This document shows, piece by piece, positions 56,093-64,000 of a stretch of 64,000 nucleotides of DNA; within the stretch, counting starts at the first letter, position 1, and every line of letters starts with the position of its first letter. Origin of the DNA: Apirhabdus apintestini (GTDB lineage: Bacteria; Pseudomonadota; Gammaproteobacteria; Enterobacterales; Enterobacteriaceae). The stretch lies in NCBI GenBank assembly GCA_033977085.1, contig CP138906.1:4278001-4342000 (forward strand). The letters run 5' to 3'. The notes under the pieces were generated by a model, which ran no database searches, had not been told where the DNA came from, and was given only the letters and a program-made list of their open reading frames with translations. The translations under genes and the position numbers were made by a program.

Positions 56093-56315
56093 GGCTTTAA
56101 ATGTCAGAAGGTTGATATTCTATCTTTGGGATTTCTGATCGCCTCGATCAAATCAGTTACTTGTTGTTGTTTGTGGGCGGAAAGCTTACACATTTTATGT
56201 GTCATCCATGTTACTGATTCTGGCTTCGGTGCGACTACTCATAAGCGTGGTAGCTGTTCCCCTGTTGTGCCCATTTTTGTCGTAGATCAAAGCTACGTGT
56301 TAACGGTGAGTTCCG
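56093..56315. other. Junction segment before the duplicated cdiA module
   Basis: About 220 bp unlike either flank. On the minus strand a short frame (56112-56210) encodes MTHKMCKLSAHKQQQVTDLI and ends RISTF, possibly the tail of a lost gene. At 56316 the sequence switches abruptly to cdiA homology (matching 52052 onward). No insertion-sequence ends are recognised. Confidence 0.5.
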
Positions 56316-59300
56316 GGCGGCAGCCTGACGCTACAGGGCATGCGCGACGTAACGCTGACCGGCAGCGTGGCGGGCACGCACGGCGAAGGCAGCAGTACCA
56401 CTATCGTCGCCGGCAATAACCTGACGCTGGATACGGTGAAAACGTCGCGCGAAACCAGCTACCGCCGCAGTGATAAACAGTACGACCTGACGCGTGAAAC
56501 GCAGGAGGTCGGCAGCCGAGTAAGCAGCGGGGGACGCTGACGCTGCATGCAGGTAACGACCTGAACGCCCGCGCGGCGGACGTCACGGCGGGCGGGGCGC
56601 CGTGCGCGACCTGACGGTGCGCGGTTCGTCCGTAGCGGGCACCGGCGACGTCCTGCTGGCGGCAGGCAATAACCTGAATATCACCACGGCGGATGAGGCG
56701 CAGCACGAAAGCCATATGAGCCGGAAGAAAAAGTCCGGGGTGATGGGCATGGGCGGCCTGGGATTTACGGTGGGCAGCGCGCAGGAGAAAGTGTCGCAGA
56801 GTGATGACAGTAACCTGAAGAAAGGGAGTATCGTGGGCAGCAGCCAGGGTAACCTGACGCTGAGTGCGGGCAACCAGCTTAACGTGCACGGCAGCGACCT
56901 GATAGCGGGTAAGGACATGGCCCTGTCGGGCAGCGACGTGAGTATCACGGCGGCGGAGAACAGCCATACGTCGCAGCGCGTGGTGGAGCAGAGCAACAGC
57001 GGATTAACGCTGTCGCTGTCGGGCGCGGCGGGGAGCGCGCTGAATACGGCGATAAGTCAGTCGAGGGCGGCGAAGGAAGAAAGCAGCGGACGACTGGCGG
57101 CGCTGGAAGGGGTGCAGAGCGTGCTGTCCGGGGTGCAGGCGGGGCAGGTGATAGACAAGGACCTCGCCCGGGGCAAGGACGACCCGGGGAATAATAATAC
57201 GATAGGGGTGTCTGCGGGTTACGGGAGTCAGCGTTCGCGCAGTGAAAGCCGGAGTGAGGAGCATTATCATCAGGGGAGCAGCCTGACGGCGGGAGATAAC
57301 CTGAGTATCACGGCGACGGGCAGACAGGGCGGCGGAGATATCCGGGTGGAGGGCAGTGAGCTTCAGGCGGGCCGGGATATGGCGCTGAACGCGAAGCGTG
57401 ACGTGACGCTGACGTCATCGGCGGACACGCGGGAGATGTCGGGTAAAAACAAGAGCAGCGGCGGCAGTCTGGGCGTGAGCGTGGGTGCGGGCCAGGGTGG
57501 AATGGGGCTGAGCGTGTCAGCGAGCGCAAACAGCAGCCACGGGCGTGAGCGCGGCAGCGGCGTGACGCACAATGAGACGCAGCTCAGGGCGGGCAACCAG
57601 GTGACGATAGAGAGCGGCCGTGACACGACGCTGACGGGCGCGCAGGTGAGCGGCAGGCAGGTGACGGCGGATGTGGGCCGCAACCTGACGCTGGGCAGCG
57701 AGCAGGACAGTGACCGCTACGACAGCCGGCAGAGCAGCGTGAGCGCGGGAGGCAGCGTGGCGGTACTCGGCGCGGGCGGTTCGGCGAGCGTGAGCGTTTC
57801 GCAGGATAAGATGCACAGTACGTATGATTCGGTGCAGGAGCAGACGGGGATATTTGCGGGCAGCGGCGGGTTTGACGTGAAGGTCGGCGGGCATACGCAG
57901 CTTGACGGTGCGGTGATAGGGTCGACGGCGGAGGCGGGGAAAAACCGGCTGGATACGGGGACGCTGGGGTGGAGCGATATTCATAACCGTGCGGAGTATG
58001 AGGTGTCGCATGCGGGAGCGGGGATGAGCACCGGCGGCGGCAATATCGGTAACCAGTTTGTGGGCAACGCGGCGAATAATATGCTGGCGGGGCTGAACAG
58101 CGGAGACAGCGCGCACAGCACGACGCGTTCAGCGGTGAGTGACGGCACGATAACGGTGCGCGACGTGGCGAATCAGAAGCAGGATACGGGAGAGCTGAAC
58201 CGTGACGTAGCGCATGCAAATGAGACGCTGAGCCCGATATTCGACAAGGAGAAGGAGCAGAAGCGGCTGCGTGAGGCGCAGGTAATAGGAGAGATTGGGA
58301 GCCAGACAGGGGATATTATCCGGACCCAGGGTGAGATAATTGCCACCCGGAAAGCCCGGGATAAAATGGCCGGTGCCACGGATGCAGACCGGGCGAAGGC
58401 GAAAGCCGACTGGGAGACAGCGCATCCGGGAAAGACGGCCACAGACAAGGATATTGAGGGGCAGGTATACGAGAATTTTTATAAGGATGCCTTTGATAAA
58501 ACGGGGACAGGGACGGGCAGCACAATCCAGCGCGTGGTGCAGGGCGCAACGGCGGTGGTGCAGGGGCTGGCAGGCGGCGACCTGAGGAAGGCGATAGCGG
58601 GCGGAGCGGCACCGGAGATAGCGAATATCATTGGCAGAAGCGGGATGAGTTCGCAGGAGAAGGTGCTGGCGCACGCGGTGGTGAACGTGGCGCTGGCGCT
58701 GGCGCAGGGAAATAATGCGCTGTCGGGAGCGGCAGGGGAAGCGATGGGGCTGCTGTCGGAGAGGCTGTACGGAAAGAGCGCGTCAGAGCCGACGGAATCG
58801 GAAAGGGCGACGGTAAGTGCACTTGCGACGCTGGCAGCGGGGCTGGCAGGCGGGCTGGCGGGAAACAGCGCGGTGGACGCAGCGACAGGCGCGCAGGCCG
58901 GAAAGACGACGGTTGAGAATAATCTTCTGGGCGGGAATGAAGAGACCCAGACGAAGTTCGTGCAGGAGCACGGGAAAGATATAGCCTCCTGTTCAGCTAA
59001 TCCGGGTGGTGCAGCGTGTCGGCGCGGTATGGCAATGAACGATGCGCTGTCGGTGGCACTTCCGGCCGGGCTTGGTGGTGGTGTACTTGCGGCGGCCTCG
59101 CCGGAAATCGCGGTGGCAGCGAGAGCAGCGATAGAGGCCTGTGCAGGGAATGTTGTACTGTGTCTGAATAATGCGGGTATCCAGGTGTCGGAGGCGATAG
59201 TCCCGGGAGGAGTGGGAGCCGGAGGTGCAGTAGGTATAGGTAAGACGGCATCAGAGGCAGCGGCAGCAAAAGCGGAAGCAGCGGCGGCTAATGCGGCGAA

Positions 59301-59637
59301 AAATGGTCAGACAATCAATAATTCCAGTTCTTTAAATGTTGCCGAACAGATAGGAATACTACGTGATGCAGCCAAGGGTAATAAAGGATACTTTGGTTTA
59401 GGAAAGGCCACTGCTAATGAAGCTAATGTATTAGGAGAAGCATGGGTTGGGCCGGGTTACAGAATATCTAAAGACGGAACATCATGGGTAAGTGCTGATG
59501 GCTTAAGAGTTTATCGACCACCTTCAGCTAAACCAAATAGTACGTATGCTACAACAGGTGTACAGGCTAACTTTGAGCAAAAGTTAACACCTGGTGGGCG
59601 ACCAATTAGCAATGGACATTTGGATATAACTAAATGA
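56316..59637 (+). pseudogene. Displaced cdiA 3' module with second toxin (orphan cdiA-CT 2)
   Basis: A second copy of the cdiA 3' part without signal or TPS domain. 56316-56600 matches 52052-52335, then ~190 bp are missing relative to the main gene, shifting frame. From 56602 a 1011-codon frame runs unbroken: FHA-2 repeats nearly identical to 52.54-54.2 kb, a divergent block (58.29-58.51 kb, TRKARDKMAGATDADRAKAK), pre-toxin homologous again, and VENN at 58912-58923. The new C-terminus has LLGGNEETQTKFVQEHGKDI, a hydrophobic Ala/Gly-rich part (ALSVALPAGLGGGVLAAASP), and a toxin domain with GPGYRISKDGTSWVSADGLR and GRPISNGHLDITK. Not exportable as it stands; likely a silent toxin reservoir. Confidence 0.88.
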
Positions 59638-60005
59638 AAGCCTTATTAAAAGAACTGCGTTCTTTGGAAATAGAAGATGATTTAAATAGTTATTGGCCTG
59701 AAAATCCTGAGTTTTTTGGAAGCTGGGTTAGAGCAATGATTGGACCTGATGATGAAGAGGGCGCTGAGTATTTTGACATGCTAATTTGTACTCCAAAATG
59801 GTTGCAGGGTGAACTCGTAAAAAATGATGTTCTTTTAGGTAAAGGAATGATCATTATGGATGAATACGACTACGATAAAATCCGGGCCTTTATAGAAAAA
59901 CAAATTATTGCTTGTCATGCAGATAGCTGGTCCAGCATAGCTCAAAAGCTAAGTCGTATTAGTTTTTGGGAATATGAAGATTATCAGTTTTATCAAACTC
60001 GGTAG
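59634..60005 (+). CDS. Imm8-family CDI immunity protein 2
   Basis: 123 residues, intact, start overlapping the orphan toxin stop (ATGA). FFGSWVRAMIGPDDEEGAEY followed by FDMLICTPKWLQGELV is the pattern of the Imm8 immunity family as I know it. Low GC, acidic and cytosolic. As its own promoter is unknown, protection against siblings with this toxin depends on transcription from within the orphan module. A terminator follows directly. Confidence 0.88.
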   Translation: MKALLKELRSLEIEDDLNSYWPENPEFFGSWVRAMIGPDDEEGAEYFDMLICTPKWLQGELVKNDVLLGKGMIIMDEYDYDKIRAFIEKQIIACHADSWSSIAQKLSRISFWEYEDYQFYQTR

Positions 60006-60010
60006 AGTTG

Positions 60011-60038
60011 ATCCCGCCCTTAACTGCCGGGATTTTTT
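60011..60038 (+). terminator. Intrinsic terminator after immunity gene 2
   Basis: ATCCCG and CGGGAT pair around an 11-nt loop and lead into T6, six bases after the stop. Confidence 0.85.
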
Positions 60039-60047
60039 ACCTGTCAG

Positions 60048-60162
60048 TTACCCTTCAGTCGCCAGCCGTATCACCAGTTGCCCGTGTCAACGGTCACGGT
60101 AACCGGCGTGTTGCTCGCAAAGCCCGCCTCTTCCAGCCAGTTGCCCTTCAGGTTAAGAGGGG
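60048..60162 (-). pseudogene. SymE-like C-terminal fragment
   Basis: On the minus strand, PLNLKGNWLEEAGFASNTPV is the typical C-terminal signature of SymE-family proteins (type I toxin, AbrB-like fold), followed by VTVTVD and, after one frame change near 60075, QLVIRLATEG and a stop at 60048. Only ~37 codons remain; it is cut at 60162 by cdiA sequence. symE-like genes often sit in Rhs and CDI islands. Confidence 0.72.
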
Positions 60163-60275
60163 TAGCGGCGGATTTGAGGTGAAGGTCGGCGGGCATACGC
60201 AGCTTGACGGAGCGGTGATAGGGTCGACGGCGGACGCGGGAAAAACCGGCTGGATACGGGGGCGCTACAGGCGGT
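60163..60275 (+). pseudogene. Small cdiA pre-toxin fragment
   Basis: GSGGFEVKVGGHTQLDGAVI then GSTADAGK matches the main cdiA at about 53.78-53.88 kb and the orphan at 57.86-57.95 kb, with several substitutions. It is cut at both sides and out of frame after ~30 codons. It marks a third recombination scar in the island. Confidence 0.8.
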
Positions 60276-60394
60276 GCATGCGAGTACACATCCGGCGGAG
60301 CAGGGGAAAGATGACGGGCCGGATGTTGCTGATAAAAACTGAAGCAGTATACTAACAGTTATTAACTGATAGTAATCCGGATGGAGAAAACATC

Positions 60395-60655
60395 ATGCCA
60401 ACCAGCGTAGCCCTGAGCCCCTACTTCGAAGCGTTCATCCGTGAACAGATAGAAAGCGGGCGTTACAACAATACCAGCGAAGTTATCCGCGCGGGGCTGC
60501 GTGCTCTGGAAGAACGGGAGCAACAGATGAAACTTGACTCGCTACAACAGGCGGTCAGTGCGGGTATCAACAGCGGAGAAAGCCGCAGTGCAAAAGCGGT
60601 GTTCGGGCGTCTGTCGCGCAAATACCGGAATATGGCAGAAGGCGATAAAGAGTAG
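60395..60655 (+). CDS. ParD-like antitoxin
   Basis: 86 residues, starting MPTSVALSPYFEAFIREQIE after the ribosome site ATGGAGAA. The ribbon-helix-helix pattern GRYNNTSEVIRAGLRALEER is typical of ParD/CopG antitoxins, with a charged C-terminal tail that would bind the toxin. Its TAG overlaps the toxin GTG by one base, so the pair is co-translated. Confidence 0.92.
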   Translation: MPTSVALSPYFEAFIREQIESGRYNNTSEVIRAGLRALEEREQQMKLDSLQQAVSAGINSGESRSAKAVFGRLSRKYRNMAEGDKE

Positions 60656-60963
60656 TGAAGCTGGGTATATCGCCACTGGCAGAGCAGGACATGGAGGCTA
60701 TCGGCGACTATATCGCACAGGATAATCCGCTGCGGGCGGTAAGCTTCATTGAAGATCTGTACCAGCAGTGTCTGCGGGTTGCAGAGTCACCGGTTATCTA
60801 CCGGCAAAGGCCCGAGCTGGGACAAAACATCAGAAGCTGTGCTTATGGCCGCTATCTCATCGTGTTCAGGGTGCTGGACACGGAAGTACGAGTCGAACGT
60901 GTCCTTCATGGCTCAAGGGATATCATCGGGCTGTTCCCGGAGCCGGGCGTAGCACCGGAGTAG
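60655..60963 (+). CDS. ParE-like toxin
   Basis: 102 residues, GTG start, MKLGISPLAEQDMEAIGDYI. RelE/ParE fold signs are PLAEQDMEAIGDYIAQDNP and the C-terminal YLIVFRVLDTEVRVERVLHG. ParE toxins poison DNA gyrase. The pair is intact and probably stabilises the CDI island. Confidence 0.92.
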   Translation: MKLGISPLAEQDMEAIGDYIAQDNPLRAVSFIEDLYQQCLRVAESPVIYRQRPELGQNIRSCAYGRYLIVFRVLDTEVRVERVLHGSRDIIGLFPEPGVAPE

Positions 60964-61136
60964 CCGGAGAGGCAAAGAAGTTAGCCGGCCGTGTGTAAGG
61001 TGGCAGGGGAGTGCAGGCAGAAGGCGCACATCCCTGTGTACCCCTGCCCTCTGCCGTTGGCGTGTGCGGCGGTAAATGCCGCTGCCCCGGCGTTCAGCGG
61101 TGTGCCGCATGTAAATCGGGTCGCAGGGCCATCGTC
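60964..61136. other. Linker between parE and the third CDI module
   Basis: About 170 GC-rich bases with an imperfect inverted repeat (GGCAGGGG near 61001 and CCCCTGCC near 61043). No gene assigned; probably recombination debris. Confidence 0.4.
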
Positions 61137-61810
61137 GTTGAGAATAATGCGCTGAGCCTGCCGAAGGGAATGATTGATTACGGTGCAGCAGCTTCCTGGA
61201 ATCAGTATGCAGAAACAGAAGGACTGACGGCAGAGCAGAAACAGGCGGGGCTGGATAAACTGGCGAAGGGCGATATGCCGGACGGAGTCAATATTACAAA
61301 AGTAATAGTAAATGGCTCAGTGGATGGAGCATTAATAACCGGCGCCTGGTATATAGGCCCGGCAGCAACAGCGGGTAAGGTAGTGGGTGGAGCAATCATT
61401 GCAGAAATCGCAAACGGTTCCTATCAGTGGTTTGACCTGAGCAAACCGGGTAATGAAAACAAGGGCTGGGATTATAAAGGAAGCGCAGTCGCCGGTGTAA
61501 CGGGTGCACTGGCACCGGGACGTGGCGTCTGGGTATAGCAGCAGGTGGAGCCATATTCAATGACGGGCCGGATATTGGGTCGATAGGTGGTGCGGCAGCA
61601 GGTGCCTGGGCTGGCGGAATATTTGGCAAGTATGTGCCGGGCATTGTGAACTCAGCAACAGGAAAAGAAATACCTGGTTTTATATTTGATGTTACAGGTT
61701 CATTTGGCAGTGAGATTTTAGGTGGATATATAAAAGATGGAGTTAATAATAAATCGCTCCCTAAAGAACAGAAAAAGGATGCTAAACGAAAAGTTATTTT
61801 AAGCTACTGA
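61137..61810 (+). pseudogene. Orphan CdiA C-terminal module 3 (begins at VENN)
   Basis: Homology to the CDI modules resumes exactly at the VENN codons (61137-61148), then ALSLPKGMIDYGAAASWNQY. The product is rich in Gly/Ala hydrophobic stretches: SVDGALITGAWYIGPAATAG, KVVGGAIIAEIANGSYQW, then after one break near 61528-61531, GIAAGGAIFNDGPDIGSIGG and AGAWAGGIFGKYVPGIV. It ends DAKRKVILSY. The composition suggests a membrane-active toxin. No start codon and no export signals, so it is silent unless recombined into cdiA. Confidence 0.78.
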
Positions 61811-61832
61811 TATATTCATTTTTTTCTGCGTG

Positions 61833-62040
61833 ATGTTAGGCTTTATTCTTTTAGGGGCCGGTGCATTATTTATTTTTCTGACAAAAGGCTACTTCTTTTT
61901 CCGGCTTATCACGTAAAAAGGTTGATTGTATTTAGCTGCATAGCAAGCGTAGCCATAACCTTGGCAACAATAGTTTTCAATCTGATAGATAAGCGTAAAG
62001 CCCGCAAATCTCCCCTTCCGATCCAAAGTAATCTGTTAAT
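61833..62040 (+). CDS. Possible membrane immunity protein 3
   Basis: Just after module 3, MLGFILLGAGALFIFLTKGY starts one hydrophobic segment; one base change near 61914 joins it to a second, RLIVFSCIASVAITLATIVF, and a basic tail (DKRKARKSPLPIQ). A two-helix inner-membrane protein is what one expects as immunity to a membrane-active CDI toxin. The evidence is position and hydropathy only. Confidence 0.4.
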
Positions 62041-62066
62041 CCCGGCCCTCAAAATCCGGGATTTTT
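62038..62066 (+). terminator. Intrinsic terminator at the right end of the CDI island
   Basis: AATCCCGG and CCGGGATT form an 8-bp stem with a 10-nt loop and T5 tract. The stem resembles the one at 60011, suggesting duplicated module ends. Confidence 0.85.
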
Positions 62067-62147
62067 ACGTCATCACATTGTTTCACATTATTTATTAAGC
62101 AACCTTGCCCTGGCTACATAAACACACCAGGGGCCGTTGATTGCTGA

Positions 62148-63039
62148 CTACAGAGTGCCGGTGCCTCCGTCGGAGCACCATACCGGCCGGAGGAATAACT
62201 ATTTTCGCTGGAAGCCATGGTGACATAGATTGCCGCGATTTCCGCAGGCTGGCCCGGGCGACCAAGCGGTGCAGAGGCGCCAAATTGCATGACTTTTTCC
62301 TGAGGCTGGCCGCCGCTGGTTTGTAGCGCTGTCCAGTAGGGGCCGGGCGCGATGGCATTAACGCGGATACCCTCTTCGCCCAACTGTTTTGCCAGCGCTT
62401 TAGTGAAAGCGACAATGCTGGCTTTGGTCTGGGCGTAATCCAGTAGGATGGCGCTGGGGTTATAGGCCTGTACCGAGGTGGTATTAATTATCGAAGCGCC
62501 GCGCGGCAAATATTCCATTGCGGTGCGGGTTATCCAGAACATTGCATAGACGTTGGTTTTAAACGTCGCATCGAAATCCTCGGTGCTGAGGGTGCGAATG
62601 GATTTGTTAAACTGTTGCCGGCCCGCATTATTGACCAGAATATCTAAGCCATTTAGCTGGTGTGCGGCATTATTAACAAGCTGCTGACAAAAGGATTCTG
62701 AGCGGATGTCCCCGGCAATGCGACCGCTTTCCGGCCTTCAGCTTCGATAAGTTTTATCACTTCCGCTGCGTCGCGCTCTTCTTCCGGCAAATAGTTAATC
62801 GCGATGTCTGCGCCTTCACGTGCGTACGCTATGGCCACTGCGCGGCCTATACCAGAGTCTCCGCCGGTAATCAGCGCTTTGCGACCAGCCAGGCGGCCTG
62901 AACCCCGGTAGCTGCTTTCCCCGTGATCGGGCACCGGCTGCATTTTGCTGGCAAGCCCGGGCCAGGGCTGCAATTGTTCTGAAAATGGCGGCATGGGGTA
63001 ATTTGTGGAGAGGATGCCCTTCTTCTGTGAATCTGACAT
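62148..63039 (-). CDS. YghA-like SDR-family oxidoreductase
   Basis: Short-chain dehydrogenase/reductase of the YghA/general-stress type. MSDSQKKGILSTNYPMPPFS starts at 63039 after AAAGGAGC; the long N-terminal arm precedes the cofactor loop ALITGGDSGIGRAVAIAYAR. NNAG motif ILVNNAGRQQF, catalytic Ser in SIINTTSVQAY, and YAQTKASIVAF (YxxxK). Breaks at C4 62710-62713 and near 62181-62186; corrected, the C-terminus ends VWCSDGGTGTL at 62148 and the length is 297 residues (YghA 294). In E. coli yghA is elsewhere. Confidence 0.9.
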
Positions 63040-63327
63040 GAAAGCTCCTTTTTGCATTAATGACACGGTTAAGCCTGGCATAAATGCGCTGTTTGTCGCG
63101 CAATGCCGGTGAGAAAATCTAATGACGGCGGTTGGCGGGCGGGATTAAAAAGGATAAAAGTGCGCAGGTGGCCAGGGCGATGGCATTACTCAAAAGGCCA
63201 TGGCGATGGTGGAGTACAGAGGTGGTTAACCAGGAATAGGCGGCTAAGCGAAACGCCACTCCTGAGCAGAATAATCGCTTAATTGGGCCAGTATAAAGAA
63301 CGTTCTCAGAACTGCCGCGATGCCGCC
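63040..63327. other. Gene-free stretch between the SDR gene and the autotransporter
   Basis: About 290 bp between two minus-strand genes. No gene or known repeat is seen; it should contain the promoter of the SDR gene. Confidence 0.45.
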
Positions 63328-63360
63328 AAAAACAGAAGAGCGCCTGATTGGACAGGCGCT
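63328..63360 (-). terminator. Intrinsic terminator of the autotransporter gene
   Basis: AGCGCCTG and CAGGCGCT form a perfect 8-bp stem; on the minus strand a T5 tract follows after CTTCTG. It lies 12 bp after the autotransporter stop. Confidence 0.75.
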
Positions 63361-63371
63361 ATCTTGCAGGG

Positions 63372-64000
63372 TTACCAGCTATATTTAATGCCCAGCATTG
63401 CTTCCGTATTGCTGTAGCCTTTATCCCCTATTTGCTGCCCGACATTGCCCCACGCCGTAAGATTGCGCGATAGCTGTCCTTCCACGCCGGTTTTAATTTC
63501 GCCTATATTGCGTGCGCCATCCTGCACCTGGCGTACTTCGTTGAGTTGTGCGCTCCAGTTACGGGTGTTATGAAGCCAGTTAGCTTCAATAAAGGGTTGA
63601 AATTCCCGTACCTTACCGTTATCCAGTGCGCTATGGCCTTTCAGGAACAGGCGGGCGCCAAGGCGAGTCTGGATATTACCGTCGCCGTCGCTGCTTACCC
63701 GGGTGCCGTTTCGCTCGGTGTGATTATCTGCCTTTACACCCATCCAGGTTACCCGGCCCTGCGGCTGGATGTATACCGAATTTAACGTTTGTTTGCTGCC
63801 GTTAAATTCGCCCACTTTCCAAGTATATCCGCTTTCCAGCGAGGCGATAAAGCCTTTTGCGTCATACGTTTCTTCAGACAAACCTTCGCCATTAACGTGA
63901 TTTTTAAACCAATTGTACTGTGCCCAACCGTCTACATAGAGGCCGGTTTTTCAGCGTCGTTGGCGTACCAGGTGCCATACAGACCTGCGCTATAGCCATT
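63372..64000 (-). CDS. Autotransporter C-terminal beta-barrel (N-terminus outside window)
   Basis: The last ~210 residues of a type Va autotransporter. Visible are NGYSAGLYGTWYAND, DGWAQYNWFKNHVNG, YIQPQGRVTWMGVKADNHTE, RLGARLFLKGHSA, FQPFIEANWLHNT and the terminal GIKYSW, with the aromatic last residue recognised by the BAM complex. One break at T5 63947-63951; one more base joins NDAEK to TGLYVDGW. The passenger is not in the window, so its function cannot be named. Confidence 0.92.

Overview
The window comes from an enterobacterial (Enterobacterales, most like Enterobacteriaceae) chromosome. Gene order and protein sequences follow Escherichia coli closely: dcrB-yhhQ-tusA-zntA, yhhN-yhhM-yhhL-rsmD, ftsY-ftsE-ftsX-rpoH, ugpQ-yhhA-ggt-yhhY-ryhB-yhhW-gntR-gntK-gntU-yhgN-asd, glpD-glpE-glpG-glpR, nfuA-gntX-bioH and feoC-feoB-feoA. 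Blocks that lie between these genes in E. coli are missing: liv/panM and ugpBAEC after rpoH, yhhX next to ryhB, the glg operon after asd, and rtc/mal/gntT between glpR and nfuA. A chemoreceptor gene with a sigma-28 promoter and an unrecognised membrane-protein gene occupy two of these gaps.

Insertion sequences are frequent. Three nearly identical IS21-family copies interrupt yhhT (1-1521, cut by the window edge), separate glpE from its upstream region (30845-32798, duplication GCATT) and interrupt bioH close to its 3' end (37992-39944, duplication TCTGC). An IS3-family element interrupts ugpQ (3-bp duplication CAG) and carries a tandemly doubled left end.

The right third (43.8-62.1 kb) is a contact-dependent inhibition (CDI) island. 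It holds a two-partner transporter (cdiB-like), a very large cdiA-like effector with its immunity gene, a displaced second cdiA 3' module with an Imm8-type immunity gene, a SymE fragment, a ParDE toxin-antitoxin pair, and a third orphan VENN-toxin module followed by a possible membrane immunity gene. Beyond it are a yghA-like dehydrogenase and the beta-domain of an autotransporter.

More than fifty reading frames are broken by single-base indels, including in ftsY, ftsX and asd. Almost all breaks are one-base contractions of homopolymers. Most of the rest sit at CCWGG (Dcm) or CAGCTC/GAGCTG sites, where repeated copies inside the window disagree with each other. After correction, many products match the E. 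coli lengths exactly (YhhQ 221, YhhN 208, RsmD 198, FtsE 222, GntR 331, GlpD 501, GlpG 276, GntX 227, FeoB 773). I therefore read most frameshifts as long-read sequencing error and annotate these genes as whole. Only the IS insertions and orphan CDI fragments look truly broken. Residue numbers and E. coli lengths are from memory of the families.
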